Source: CAVRUD01 sp963849635 (lineage in GTDB: Bacteria > Chloroflexota > Chloroflexia > Thermomicrobiales > UBA6265). From it: DNA of 64,000 nucleotides. The DNA lies in the NCBI GenBank assembly GCA_963849635.1, contig CAWKIA010000019.1:62001-126000 (forward strand), read 5' to 3'. The translations under genes and the position numbers were made by a program. Numbering within the stretch: the first letter of the stretch is position 1; each line of letters starts with the position of its first letter. The notes under the pieces were generated by a model. The model was not told where the DNA came from and made no database searches. It worked only from the letters and a program-made list of their open reading frames with translations. Below, piece by piece: positions 53,317 through 62,555 of the stretch.

Positions 53317-54702
53317 TCTACAACGACGGATTTTCGGGTAGGCTGGAGGGTGTCGAGTCGCCGACCGTCCCGAGGAGCCCTGGAGCGTGGACCCCGCCCT
53401 CGTTGCCGACGTGCGCTGGCAACTTGCCGCGTTCCACCGCCGATTCGCTCCCTGTTCGGCCGCCCCGAGGCGCGACGGCGGGGCGAGCAGTACCTGCGCG
53501 GCTTGGTCGTGCAGCAGACCGACCGCCGCAACGCCGAGAATTTGGCCGATGCGATCCCCGGCGCCACCCCGCGCGCCTTGCAGCGCTTCCTCACCGAGGC
53601 GCCTTGGGAGGCGGAGGCGGTCATCACCGAACTCCAGGCCTACGTCGCCGAGCGGCTGACCGCCCCCGACGCGTCTTCGTCCTCGACGAGACCGGCTTCC
53701 CGAAACAGTGGAGCAAATCGGTCGGGGTGGCCCGCCAGTACTGCGGAGCGCTCGGCAAGATCGCCAACTGCCAGGTTGGGGTCTTCGTGGCGTACACCTC
53801 GGGGCTGGGCACCGCCCTGGTCGACCATCGCTTGTTTCTGCCGGAGCGGTGGGCCGCGGATCGCGCCCGCCGCGCCGCCGCCGGGGTGCCGGTGGGCGTG
53901 GGCTTCGCGACGAAGGCGGACCTGGGCCTGGCGATGCTGCGTCAGGCGCGTGCGCACGGCCACCTCGCCGGTCGGTGGGTGACGGCGGACGAGGCGTACG
54001 GGCAGGTGCCCGGGTTCCGCGACGCGCTGGACGCCGAGGGGTGGCGCTACGTCCTGGAGGTGCCCGTCGCCACGCCGGTCTTCACCGAGGCCGCCGCCGC
54101 CGTCGTCCCGGCCTGGGCGGGCACGGGCCGCAAGCCCACCAAAGCCCGCCTCGCCGCCGGGGCACCCGCCGCCCGGCCGGTCGCGGCGGTGCTGGCGGCC
54201 GTCGGGACGGACGACTGGGCTGCGCTGACCGTGGCCGAGGGGAGTGGGGTGGGAAGGGGAAGGGGGGGAGGGGTGTTGGGTGCTGCGGGCACGAGGCACG
54301 GAGCGCAAGGTTACTCTCGAACGCGGCGGTGGAGACGCCGCTGCTTCAGCTGGCGACGGTAGGGGCACAGCGGTGGGCGATCGAGACGGCCTTCCAGCAG
54401 GCGAAGGGGGAGGCCGGGCTGGACGAATACGAGGTGCGCGGGTGGGTCGGCTGGCACCACCACGTCACCCTGGTCCTCCTCGCGACGGCCTTCCTGCTGA
54501 CGATCCAGCAGGACTGGGGGGGAAAGCTGCCGCACCTCACGGTGCCACAGGTGACGCGAGTGCTGCGCGAACTCCTCCCCCAACGCCACTGGACGCCCGG
54601 CGACCTGTGGCGTTGGCTGGTCGACACCCAAACCCGCAACGCCCGCGCAAAACACGCCCATCGCCGCCGCCGATCCCGCATCCGTGAACCGTCGTTGTAG
54701 TG
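53317..54702 (+). mobile_element. IS701-type insertion sequence, degenerate
   Basis: Terminal inverted repeats CTACAACGACGG (53318-53329) and CCGTCGTTGTAG (54689-54700) bound a transposase gene with several frameshifts. A TTAG lies on each side (53313-53316 and 54703-54706), a plausible four-base target duplication of the YTAR type used by IS701-like elements. Confidence 0.8.
53387..54700 (+). pseudogene. IS701-family DDE transposase, frameshifted
   Basis: All three catalytic segments can be read in order, but in at least three different frames: VFVLDETGFPKQWSKSVGVARQ (about 53672 on), WVTADEAYGQVP and AIETAFQQAKGEAGLDEYEV. The opening (MDPALVADVRWQLAAFHRRF) starts at GTG 53387; the first shift is near 53455, the second near 53670, a damaged section lies at 54245-54330, and the last frame ends at 54700. 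It cannot encode a full transposase as read. Confidence 0.8.
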
Positions 54703-54735
54703 TTAGAGTGCAAGGGTCAAAATGCTGTCAGCGTT

Positions 54736-54793
54736 TAGGCCTCGCCCGGGGCTGACGGCCCGGGTTAAACAGGACAGCCTCTCCGAGGCTAAA
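54736..54793. repeat. Dispersed double-hairpin repeat
   Basis: GGGGCTGACGGCCC and AGCCTCTCCGAGGCT form two adjacent hairpins, nearly the same as 29546-29595. Confidence 0.6.
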
Positions 54794-54861
54794 GAACTGG
54801 GATGGGGCGCCACAGTGGCGCCCCATCATTGTGACGACGAGATGCTGGTAGAGAACGCAGG

Positions 54862-56031
54862 CTACGCGATGGCCGCGGGCGCCTTGGTGTGCGCGGCGGC
54901 GGCCACGAAGATGCCAAGCATTCGGCGTTCGACGAGCTCCGCCTCGTCGTTCTGGAGCAGGTGGGCGTTGAAGGCGATCGACTGGCCGTCGGAGTGATGG
55001 ACGACTTCAATGGCGGGGCAGTCGGGGGTGGATTCGCGGAGGGTGGCAATCAGGTCGGCGCGGGTCCAGGGGGCGTCGGGGCCGATGGTCATGATGAGGC
55101 GGGGGATGGGTTCGCCGGCTTCGTTGATTTCGGAGCGGGCGATGGAGACGCCGGTGGGAAGGTTGGAGTTCCAGGCGTCGAGCCAGGCGTCGATTTGGGC
55201 TCCCCATTCGGCGAAGTCGGCGGCTTCGTCGCGCTCCAATGCGAGTTCGACGGCGGTGACGAGGCCGACGATGGCGTCCTTGGAGACCTTCATCGGACGG
55301 CCGATGCGCTGATTGGGCGGGCCATTGAGGGTCATCGCCTGGATGAGGTCGGCGCGGCCGACGACGAGGCCGCTGTTTTGGGGGCCGTTGAGGCCCTTGC
55401 CACCGCTGAAGATGGCGATGTCGGCGCCGCACTCCTGGGTGAAGTAGCGCAGGTTGCTGACGGGTGGGATCTGGGCGGCGGCGTCGACAACGACCGGGAC
55501 GCCACGGGTGTGGGCGCGCTCGACGACGTACGGGAGTGGCAGGGTGTGGTGATTGAGGTGCTCGCCGGCGAAGTAGAAGACTGCGGCGGTGCGTTCATTG
55601 ATGGCGGCGTCGAGCTCCCAGGGGGCGGTCTCCATCGAGTGGCCGATCTCGACCAGGGTGGCGCCGGTCTGGCGGACGGCGAAGTCGTACCAGTTGCGCT
55701 GGACGCGGTGGACGACGATCTCATTCTTCAGGCCGGAGAGGTCGTTTGGGAGTTTGGCCATCTTGGCGACGTCGTCGCCGGTGATGCAGGCGGCTGCCGC
55801 GAGGGCGAGGCCGGCGGCGGCGCCGTTGGAGACGTAGGCGGCCTCGTTGCCGGTGATCTGGGCGAGGTGGCGGCCCGCGGCGGCCTGGAGGGCGAAGACG
55901 TCGACGAAGCAGCGGGCCGAGCGGGCCATGGCGTCGACGACTGCCGGGGGCGGGAGCGAGCCGCCGAGGCGGGTGTAGGTAGTCGCGCAGTTGATGATGG
56001 GCTTGATGCCGAGGCGGGCGTAGACGTCCAT
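54862..56031 (-). CDS. SelA/DgaE-like PLP-dependent enzyme, 389 aa
   Basis: A fold-type I PLP enzyme of the SelA-like group that includes D-glucosaminate-6-phosphate ammonia-lyase. The N-terminus INCATTYTRLGGSLPPPAVVDAM and FVDVFALQAAAGRHLAQITG are family landmarks. VVDAAAQIPP holds the PLP-binding Asp, and the Schiff-base Lys is in FSGGKGLNGPQNSGLVVG. No selenocysteine machinery is nearby, so a catabolic lyase or aldolase is more likely than selenocysteyl synthesis. The sugar ABC genes further right would fit sugar-acid catabolism. Confidence 0.82.
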   Translation of the reverse strand: MDVYARLGIKPIINCATTYTRLGGSLPPPAVVDAMARSARCFVDVFALQAAAGRHLAQITGNEAAYVSNGAAAGLALAAAACITGDDVAKMAKLPNDLSGLKNEIVVHRVQRNWYDFAVRQTGATLVEIGHSMETAPWELDAAINERTAAVFYFAGEHLNHHTLPLPYVVERAHTRGVPVVVDAAAQIPPVSNLRYFTQECGADIAIFSGGKGLNGPQNSGLVVGRADLIQAMTLNGPPNQRIGRPMKVSKDAIVGLVTAVELALERDEAADFAEWGAQIDAWLDAWNSNLPTGVSIARSEINEAGEPIPRLIMTIGPDAPWTRADLIATLRESTPDCPAIEVVHHSDGQSIAFNAHLLQNDEAELVERRMLGIFVAAAAHTKAPAAIA

Positions 56032-56189
56032 TTGGTGCGGTTCTCCCTTTGTCGGTCCGGGTCTAACAGGGACGCGGTGATGGGACCGGCATTGTATCGG
56101 GGAGCGAGCGAACGAGAAACCGGGGCGCTCGTGCAGCGCCCCGGTTCCGATTCACGGATGCTGGGAAGGTTGGTGAATGACAGACGAAT

Positions 56190-56627
56190 CTAGGTCTTGC
56201 TGGAGCAGTTGATCATCCAGTTGATGCCGAATTTGTCGGCAAAGGAGCCGTAGTAATCGCCCCAGAACTGCTCCGCCATGGCCATTTCGACCTTGCCGCC
56301 CTCGGAGAGGGCCGCGAAGAGGCGGTCGGCTTCGCCGCGGGTGTCGGGGTGGAGGCAGATGTGGACGTTGTTGCCCTGGACGAACGGGCCGCCCATCGAC
56401 TCCATGGCGTCGGTGCCCATGAGCAGGTGGTCGGCCAGGATCGGGAGGGCGATGTTGATGACGAGGTTCTTGTCGGCGTCGCTCATCGGTGGGGCGCCGT
56501 CGGGCATGGGGACAGAGCCGTAGCGGACGATGTCGCCCATGAATTCGGTGCCGAAGACGGACTTGTAGTAGGTAAATGCCTCCTCGGTGGTTCCCGGGAA
56601 GTTGAGGTAAGTGCTGACTTGGGCCAT
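56190..56627 (-). CDS. PhnB-like VOC-family protein, 145 aa
   Basis: A glyoxalase-fold protein of the PhnB/DUF899-like 3-demethylubiquinone-type group. Motifs are YLNFPGTTEEAFTYYKSVFG, ILADHLLMGTD, NVHICLHPDTRGEADRLFAALSEGGKV and the typical end FWGDYYGSFADKFGINWMINC. The biological role of PhnB-like proteins is unclear. The ATG at 56627 has an AGGAG nearby. Confidence 0.87.
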   Translation of the reverse strand: MAQVSTYLNFPGTTEEAFTYYKSVFGTEFMGDIVRYGSVPMPDGAPPMSDADKNLVINIALPILADHLLMGTDAMESMGGPFVQGNNVHICLHPDTRGEADRLFAALSEGGKVEMAMAEQFWGDYYGSFADKFGINWMINCSSKT

Positions 56628-57038
56628 GCGGCGGACTCCTCGTGGGCTCGATAGCGATTGGTCGAGTTGGAAAGTCGCTGGCGATCGTTGTTCGCTACGC
56701 GTTCTCCGTTCTCACCCCTCGGTTGGTACGGTGGGGCAACCGGAATACACCCTTCCAGGCTGCCTCTATGGAGTAGTCGTTCGGGCTGCTGGATTTTCGA
56801 CTGCGGGGAGATTTGATGATAGCCGGAGATCTGGAGATGACAAGACGGCGGCGTGACATCCCTGCCACGCCGCCGTTCGACCCCGTCTTGGTACGTTTGC
56901 GACCTGTCCACGTCTCGTAGGGGCGCGATTTATCGCGCCCGGCTGCCAGAAACAAACGGTCTTGTCGGGAACGTGGGCGTCGCTGAATCGCGCCCCTACT
57001 GGTGCAAATCGCGGAATCGGCCGATTCTGAAATAATCG
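56628..57038. other. Intergenic region, 411 bases, with an inverted repeat element
   Basis: It contains the GTAGGGGCGCGATT element (56917-56999). No gene or promoter is clear. Confidence 0.4.
56917..56999. repeat. GTAGGGGCG-type inverted-repeat element
   Basis: Perfect 14-bp arms (56917-56930 and 56986-56999). The outer GTAGGGGCG is shared with the unit at 48619-48749. Confidence 0.6.
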
Positions 57039-58309
57039 CTAAAGTAGGGCTTCGACCTCCGTCTTGGCCTGGTCGAGGGCTTCCTGGGCGGTCATGTCGC
57101 CGGCCTTGACCTGGTCGATGAGGGCGTTGATGGCGTCCTGCATCTGAGCCTGGTTTTCGATCACGGGTGGGGTGACGATTGCGTCGAGGGCCTCGAAGAC
57201 GACCTCGCGTGAGTCGGGCGGGGTGACGCTCAGGTAGGAGTCGAACAGGGACTGGTCGGCCAGGGCAGGGAGTTCCCAGGAGGCGGCGACGCGGAGCTGG
57301 CCGGCCTCGGGGTGCTGGTGAAGAAGCTGGCCCAAGCCCAGGCGGCCTCGGCGTTGTCGGTGTCGGCGGAGACGACTGCCGCGTTGGCGAAGAAGTGGCT
57401 GGCGTCCTGAGTGTTGCCGGGCTCGACGGCGATGTCCCAGTTGAAGGGGGCGTCGGCGAAGGAGGTGAACATCCAGATGCCGGTGGTGAGCATCGCCAGG
57501 TTGCCGCTCTTGAAGAAGTCGCCATCGCTGACGCCGGCCAGGTCCTCATCGGTCGGCTGGATCTTATCGACGTTGGGGGCGGCGACCATGTGCTCAAGGG
57601 CTTCGACGCAGGCGGGCTCGTTGATGGTGACGGCGCCGTCCGGGCCGAAGACGCCGCAGCCGTTCTGGGCGGCGGTCTTATAGAACTCGAAGAACTGGAT
57701 CGGGGCGTAGGAGCCCCAGACGCCGGCGTCGGCGTCGGTCAGTTGCTTGGCTGCCTCGACCTCTTCAGTCCAGGTCCAGTCTGACGTCGGGTAGGCGACG
57801 CCGGCGGCGTCAAAGAGATCCTTGTTGTAGAAGAGGACGACGTCGGAGAAGGAGGCGGGCAGGCCGAACTGGCGGCCGTCCTGGGAGAAGGCGCTGTATG
57901 CCTCGGGGTAGAAGCGGGCGGCGAACTCGGGGTCGGTGGCGGCGAGGTCGGTCAAGTCGAGGAGGGTCTCCTTGGCGGCGTAGGTGACGAAGTTCTCGTA
58001 GTTGAGCTCGAAGACGTCGGGGGCTTCGCCGCCGGCGACGCGGGTTTGCAACTCGGTGAAGTAGGAGTCGTAGGGGGCGGTCTCGACGTTGACCTCGATG
58101 CCTGGGTTGGCGGCTTCGAAGGCGTCGACCATAGCATCGAGGGTATCGAGGTGGTCGGGGGCAGCGGAGAAGGTGAAGTAGGTGATCTCGGTGGTGTCCT
58201 GAGCGGAGGCGCGGATGGCGCCGAAGGTGGCGCTGAGGGTGAGTAGGGCTGTTAGGACCAAGGCGGGAAGGACGCGGGCGGCGGTGCGGGGCCGGTGGGA
58301 TGCGGACAT
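57039..58309 (-). pseudogene. Sugar ABC transporter substrate-binding protein, frameshifted
   Basis: An extracellular solute-binding protein of family 1, part of a three-gene importer. Signal peptide ALVLTALLTLSATFGAIRASA, then ITYFTFSAAPDHLDTLDAMV and GEAPDVFELNYENF. The frame breaks near 57307, where one G seems missing (CCGAGG for CCGGAGG); restoring it gives STPEAGQLRVAASWELPALADQ and the normal end at 57039. The length modulo three (two) agrees with a one-base loss. Substrate class: sugars, by family and by the ROK regulator. Confidence 0.87.
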
Positions 58310-58337
58310 TGCGATCCTCCTGGTGGGTGGTATTGGC

Positions 58338-58506
58338 GATCAGTCCCGGAGGGACTTTGTAGGTTGAGCGCCAGGTTTCAACCTGGCGTACCGTGCGGCG
58401 GTGATCCGGATTTTTCGGATGTACGTGACGAGTGCAGTGTCTGGGCGGGTTGCGGACCCTAGGTTGAAACCTGGGGCTAAACCTACGAAACCTCTCCGAG
58501 GTTGAT
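58338..58506. repeat. Pair of dispersed repeats in inverted orientation
   Basis: TGTAGGTTGAGCGCCAGGTTTCAACCTGG (about 58359-58387) and the opposite AGGTTGAAACCTGGGGCTAA (58461-58480) with CCTCTCCGAGG (58491-58501). They occupy the space between the substrate-binding and permease genes. Confidence 0.5.
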
Positions 58507-58556
58507 CGGGGCGGATGGATAAGGTGGGCGGGCCAGGCGATTGGGCCGGGGTTCTC

Positions 58557-59489
58557 CTATTTGAGACCGCTGAGGAGGACGCCGTTGACGAAGGCGCGTT
58601 GGGCGGCGAGGAAGACGAGGACGATCGGGACGACGGAGACGACCGCCCCGGCCATGATGAGATTCCAGTCGCTGGTGTAGCGGCCCTGGAGAAGGGAGAG
58701 GCCGACGGGCAGCGTCATGAGTTTCTCGTCGTTGGTGACGAAGAGGGGCCAGAGGAAGTCGTTCCAGGAGCCCATGGTGGCGAAGACGGCCAGGGTGGCC
58801 AGGGCGGGGCGGACGGTGGGCAGGATGATGGTGGTGAAGACGGTCCAGTGGTTGGCGCCGTCGAGGAAGGCGGCTTCTTCGTACTCGCGAGGGACGCCGA
58901 GCATGGCCTGGCGCATGAGGAAGACGCCGAATGCTCCGGTGATGCCGGGGAGGATGAGGCCCTGGTAGGTGTTCACCCAGCCGAGCTTGGTCATGAGGAT
59001 GAAGAGCGGCGTGATTGTGACCTGGGAGGGGACCATCAGGGTGGCGAGGTAGAGGGTGAAGAGGGCGTTGCGGCCGCGCCATTGCATCCGGGCGAAGGCG
59101 TAGGCGGCCAGCGAGGCGGTGGCAAGCTGGGCCGCGACGGTGATGGTTGTCACGAGGACGCTGTTGGCGAAGATGCGGCCGAGGGGGACGGCGTCGGCGA
59201 CGGCGCGGTAGGACTCGAACGTTGGGGTTTTCGGAATGATCTGGGGCGAGACGGTCAGGACGGAGCCGGGCTCCTTCAAGGAGGTGGAGAGCATCCAGAG
59301 GAAGGGGACGATCATGGTGAGGCCGGCAAGGATGAGGACGAGGTAGCGGAGGGAGAGGACGAGATGGGGGGTAGCCCGTGCCAGGGAACCAGGGGTTGAA
59401 ACCCCCGGCTGAGCACGCTGGGTAGGACGAAGCCCTTCCAGGGCTGAGAACGAAGCGTCGCCGTTGATCGGTTGGTCGAGGTTAGACAT
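58557..59489 (-). CDS. Sugar ABC transporter permease, MalG type, 310 aa
   Basis: An inner-membrane permease with six predicted helices. The EAA loop that docks the ATPase is EYEEAAFLDGANHWTVF. Its start ATG 59489 overlaps the upstream permease stop (GATGTCTAA), indicating coupling. The first 40 residues include a piece coded by the dispersed double-hairpin repeat (59391-59448), which reads as SALEGLRPTQRAQPGVST in frame before the first helix. An ABC ATPase is not in this window. Confidence 0.9.
   Translation of the reverse strand: MSNLDQPINGDASFSALEGLRPTQRAQPGVSTPGSLARATPHLVLSLRYLVLILAGLTMIVPFLWMLSTSLKEPGSVLTVSPQIIPKTPTFESYRAVADAVPLGRIFANSVLVTTITVAAQLATASLAAYAFARMQWRGRNALFTLYLATLMVPSQVTITPLFILMTKLGWVNTYQGLILPGITGAFGVFLMRQAMLGVPREYEEAAFLDGANHWTVFTTIILPTVRPALATLAVFATMGSWNDFLWPLFVTNDEKLMTLPVGLSLLQGRYTSDWNLIMAGAVVSVVPIVLVFLAAQRAFVNGVLLSGLK
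59391..59448. repeat. Dispersed double-hairpin repeat inside the permease gene
   Basis: GGGGTTGAAACCCCC and AAGCCCTTCCAGGGCT form the same two hairpins as 23071-23119, here in the coding sequence of the MalG-type permease. Confidence 0.6.
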
Positions 59490-60426
59490 CGCCGAAGGCT
59501 CCGCGGCGTTGCAGCCAGAGTTGGGCGGCGGTGACGAGGAAGACGAGGGCGAAGAGGACCCAGGAGATGGCGGCGGCGTAGCCCATCTCGCCGTAGGAAA
59601 AGGCGTGTTTGACGACGCGCTCTACGAGGACGGTGGTGGCCCCGGCGGGACCACCCTCAGTCATCACCCAGACCTGCGGAAAAACCTGGAAGGAGTTGAT
59701 GATCGAGATGACGGTGACGAAAAAGGTGGTCGGGGCGAGGAGGGGGAGGGTGATCGAGCGGAAGCGTTCGATCGGGCCGGCGCCGTCAAGCTCGGCGGCT
59801 TCGTAGTAGTCACGCGGGATGGCCTGGAGGCCGGCGAGGAAGAGGACCATGACGAAGCCGAGGTCCTTCCAGACGCTGGTCAGGATGATGGCGGGCATGG
59901 CCCAATCGGGGTCGAAGAGCCAGCCGGGGCCGTCGACGCCAAGCTTGCTCAGGCCGTAGTTGATCAGGCCGAAGCGGGGGTTGAAGAGCCAGGACCAGAG
60001 CAGGGCGACGGCCACCCAGGACGAGACGACGGGGAGGAAGAAGGCGGTGCGGATGAAGGAGAGACCGCGCAGCTTGGCATTGAGGGCGAGGGCGATGAGG
60101 AGGGCAAGGATCATCACCAGTGGGACATAGCCGGCGATGTAGTAGAGGGTGTGACGTAGTGCCGCCCAGAAGTCGTCGTCGTTCCAAAGGCGGCGGAAGT
60201 TGTCCAGGCCGACGAACTTGGGGTCGGTGAGGAGGTCCCACTCGTAGAGGGTGAGGACGAGCGAAGCCAGGATCGGACCGATCGTGAAGACGAGCAGGCC
60301 GCTGAGGCCGGGTAGGAGGAAGACCGCAACCCAGGCGGCGCGCTTCCAACCGCGGTCGCCGACCATGCCGGTCGAGGCGGAGTGCGCGGTGATGGGCGGG
60401 CGGGCGGTGTCGGTCGTCGCAACCAT
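59482..60426 (-). CDS. Sugar ABC transporter permease, MalF type, 314 aa
   Basis: An inner-membrane permease of the sugar importer, with six helices and the EAA loop DYYEAAELDGAGPIERFRSITLP. LLPGLSGLLVFTIGPILAS is the first helix. The ATG at 60426 is two bases from the stop of the ROK gene, and its end overlaps the next permease. The order is regulator, two permeases, then binding protein, all one minus-strand operon. Confidence 0.92.
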   Translation of the reverse strand: MVATTDTARPPITAHSASTGMVGDRGWKRAAWVAVFLLPGLSGLLVFTIGPILASLVLTLYEWDLLTDPKFVGLDNFRRLWNDDDFWAALRHTLYYIAGYVPLVMILALLIALALNAKLRGLSFIRTAFFLPVVSSWVAVALLWSWLFNPRFGLINYGLSKLGVDGPGWLFDPDWAMPAIILTSVWKDLGFVMVLFLAGLQAIPRDYYEAAELDGAGPIERFRSITLPLLAPTTFFVTVISIINSFQVFPQVWVMTEGGPAGATTVLVERVVKHAFSYGEMGYAAAISWVLFALVFLVTAAQLWLQRRGAFGDV

Positions 60427-60428
60427 GG

Positions 60429-61697
60429 CTAGCCTGCCGCCGAGTGGGCCGCGAGGCGTTCGTCTCCAGTGCTGTGTGCCCCGTAGGCGAAGACTCCGGC
60501 GAGGGTGGCGACATCTTCGCCGGCGTCGCGGTAGAGCGTCGGGTGAAAGAGTTCCTCCAGCATGAGACCGGCGGCGCCGCGGGCCCAGGCGTCATCGCCC
60601 CACGGCTCGACGACAAGGGTGAGGTCGGCGAAGAGACCTTCGAAGCAGTGAGCCTCGAGGGTAGTGCGCATCGGTTCGAGCAGCGGTTCGAGGGTGTGGG
60701 CGCCTTCGCCGCCGACGATGAGCAGGGTCGGGTTGAGGAGGTTGACGACGCCGGAGAGCGCAAGGCCGAGCGTCTGGCCAGCCGCCGCGAAGACCGCTTG
60801 AATGGCATCGTCGCCGTCGCGGGCGCGGGTGATCGCCTGGTCGAGGGTGATGGCGGTCTGGGTGGCTTGCTGGATGCGGCGGCGGAGGGCGGGTTCGCTA
60901 ACGAAGGCTTCCAGGCATCCTCGTTTGCCGCAATCGCAGCGGGGGCCGTCGGGGTCGACGGTGGTGTGGCCGAATTCGCCGCCGGAGCCGCGACCGCCGC
61001 GGTAGACCTGGCCGGCGACGATCATGCCGAGGCCGACGCCACGGCCCAGGGTAACGACGACGACATCCTGGACGCCGGAGCCGGCGCCGAACCACTGCTC
61101 GGCGACGGTTAGCGTGTTGACATCGTTCTCGACGACGACCGGCAGGCCCAGGCGTGATTCAAGCATCCGGCGCAGGGGAACATCGCGCCAGCCGAGGAAG
61201 GGCGAAAAGCGGCAGATGCCGGCGCGGCGATCGATCGCGCCGGCGAGGCCGAGGCCGAGCCCGAAGATACGGCCGTCCGGGTGGGCAGCGCGGAGATCGG
61301 CGACGAGGCCAGCGAGGGCGGCGACTACCGAATCGGGGTCGCGGTCGGGGCCGAGGGGGATCTGGCGTTGGGCGACGATCTCGGCGCCGAGGTCGGTGAG
61401 AGCGGCGACGATGTGGGACTCAGTCAGCTTGGCCCCGAGGACGAGGCCGGCCTGGCGGTTGAGCGCGAGCAAGATCGGGCGACGGCCGCCGGTGGAGACA
61501 CCTGCTTCGCGCTCGTAGATCAGATCCTGCGCGATCAAGTCGGCCGTGATGCCGGAGATGGTGGCAAGGGAGAGACGAGAGGCCTCGGCTATGGCGGTGC
61601 GCGAGATGGGTCCGCGGTCGTGGATGACGCCTAGAACCACCGCCTGATTGATCTGGCGGATGAGCTGGCGGTTGGCGGAGCGGAGCCGGAGCGCCAT
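60429..61697 (-). CDS. ROK-family transcriptional regulator, 422 aa
   Basis: A repressor-type ROK protein. An N-terminal winged HTH (ISRTAIAEASRLSLATISGITADL, about residues 31-54) precedes the sugar-kinase-like ROK domain with GLGLGLAGAID, NDVNTLTVAEQWFG, GGEFGHTTVD and the zinc motif CDCGKRGCLEAF. It likely represses the adjoining sugar importer and responds to the sugar. The start ATG 61697 begins the family N-terminus. Confidence 0.92.
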   Translation of the reverse strand: MALRLRSANRQLIRQINQAVVLGVIHDRGPISRTAIAEASRLSLATISGITADLIAQDLIYEREAGVSTGGRRPILLALNRQAGLVLGAKLTESHIVAALTDLGAEIVAQRQIPLGPDRDPDSVVAALAGLVADLRAAHPDGRIFGLGLGLAGAIDRRAGICRFSPFLGWRDVPLRRMLESRLGLPVVVENDVNTLTVAEQWFGAGSGVQDVVVVTLGRGVGLGMIVAGQVYRGGRGSGGEFGHTTVDPDGPRCDCGKRGCLEAFVSEPALRRRIQQATQTAITLDQAITRARDGDDAIQAVFAAAGQTLGLALSGVVNLLNPTLLIVGGEGAHTLEPLLEPMRTTLEAHCFEGLFADLTLVVEPWGDDAWARGAAGLMLEELFHPTLYRDAGEDVATLAGVFAYGAHSTGDERLAAHSAAG

Positions 61698-61945
61698 GGA
61701 CAGTCCTCATCGAGAGCCATGCGGACACCGAAGTCGCTTGAGTGAGCACCCCGGCTCCTCAGGCGGAGAAACTTTATTCACTGAATGAAGAAATCGTACG
61801 AGGGGATCGGGCGGTCTGTCAATGGCATGCGACAGAGGCAATAGAAGTGGCTGGCACACCGTGGTTTGACCGCGCCGAGGAGACGATCCACAATCAGGTC
61901 GGATGTGACCACGGATTCGGTCCCGTGGCAGGGAGGAGTGCGGTC

Positions 61946-62255
61946 ATGGTTGCCATTGCCCACGTAACCCATGTGAGCGAAACCGGGCAGATCACGATCC
62001 CGGAAGAGGTGCGGAACGAGTTGCACCTGGAACCCGGACAACCGCTCGAAGTCGTCGTGCACGAAGGCGGCGTCCTGATCCGGCCGATCGACATCGACCG
62101 GAGCAGGCGTGGTTCTGGACGCCGGAGTGGCAGGCGAAGGAACGGGAGGCCGACGGGATACGCGGAGGGCGGTACACGAGGTTCACGATTCGACCGAGGA
62201 ATTCCTCGACTCATTGCCTGACGAGAAGAGCGGAGTCGTGCCGACCCAATCGTGA
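61946..62255 (+). pseudogene. AbrB-like antitoxin, frameshifted
   Basis: ATG 61946, preceded by GGGAGG, starts an AbrB/MazE swapped-hairpin domain (HVTHVSETGQITIPEEVRNEL, EVVVHEGGVLIRPIDID). The expected tail appears in two further frames: AWFWTPEWQAKEREAD and DSTEEFLDSLPDE. Two single C losses, near 62098 and 62185, would restore one protein of about 103 residues. A toxin remnant follows. Confidence 0.65.
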
Positions 62256-62269
62256 AGAAGGCGTCCTCA

Positions 62270-62537
62270 ACGACTCTGGGCGGACTTCGCCCGTCGCAAC
62301 GTGCCGATAGTTCATAGCTCTGCCGATGCCTTGGAAGTTTGTCGAGGATCTTCGCCGTGGACAGTTCCGGGCGGGCCTTCGCGTAAAGCGCGTGCGAGGG
62401 TACGCCGGCGTCTGGGAGATGACGTAGGCCGATGACGGCAGGGCCACATTCACCTATGGACGATCCGATCCAAGACGGAGAGCCGCACATCATCTGGCGA
62501 CGGATCGGACGCACACGACATTTTCGACAACCCGTAG
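62270..62537 (+). pseudogene. RelE/ParE-like toxin, frameshifted
   Basis: Pieces of a ribonuclease toxin are readable in different frames: PWKFVEDLRRGQFRAGLRVKRVRGYAGVWEM (62335-62427), a stop in place of Trp, ADDGRATFTYG, then DPIQDGEPHIIWRRIGR and HDIFDNP ending at 62537. The 5' part is unclear. Together with the AbrB gene it looks like a decayed or badly sequenced type II toxin-antitoxin pair. Confidence 0.5.
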
Positions 62538-62555
62538 CGACTGAGGAGGGTCCAC

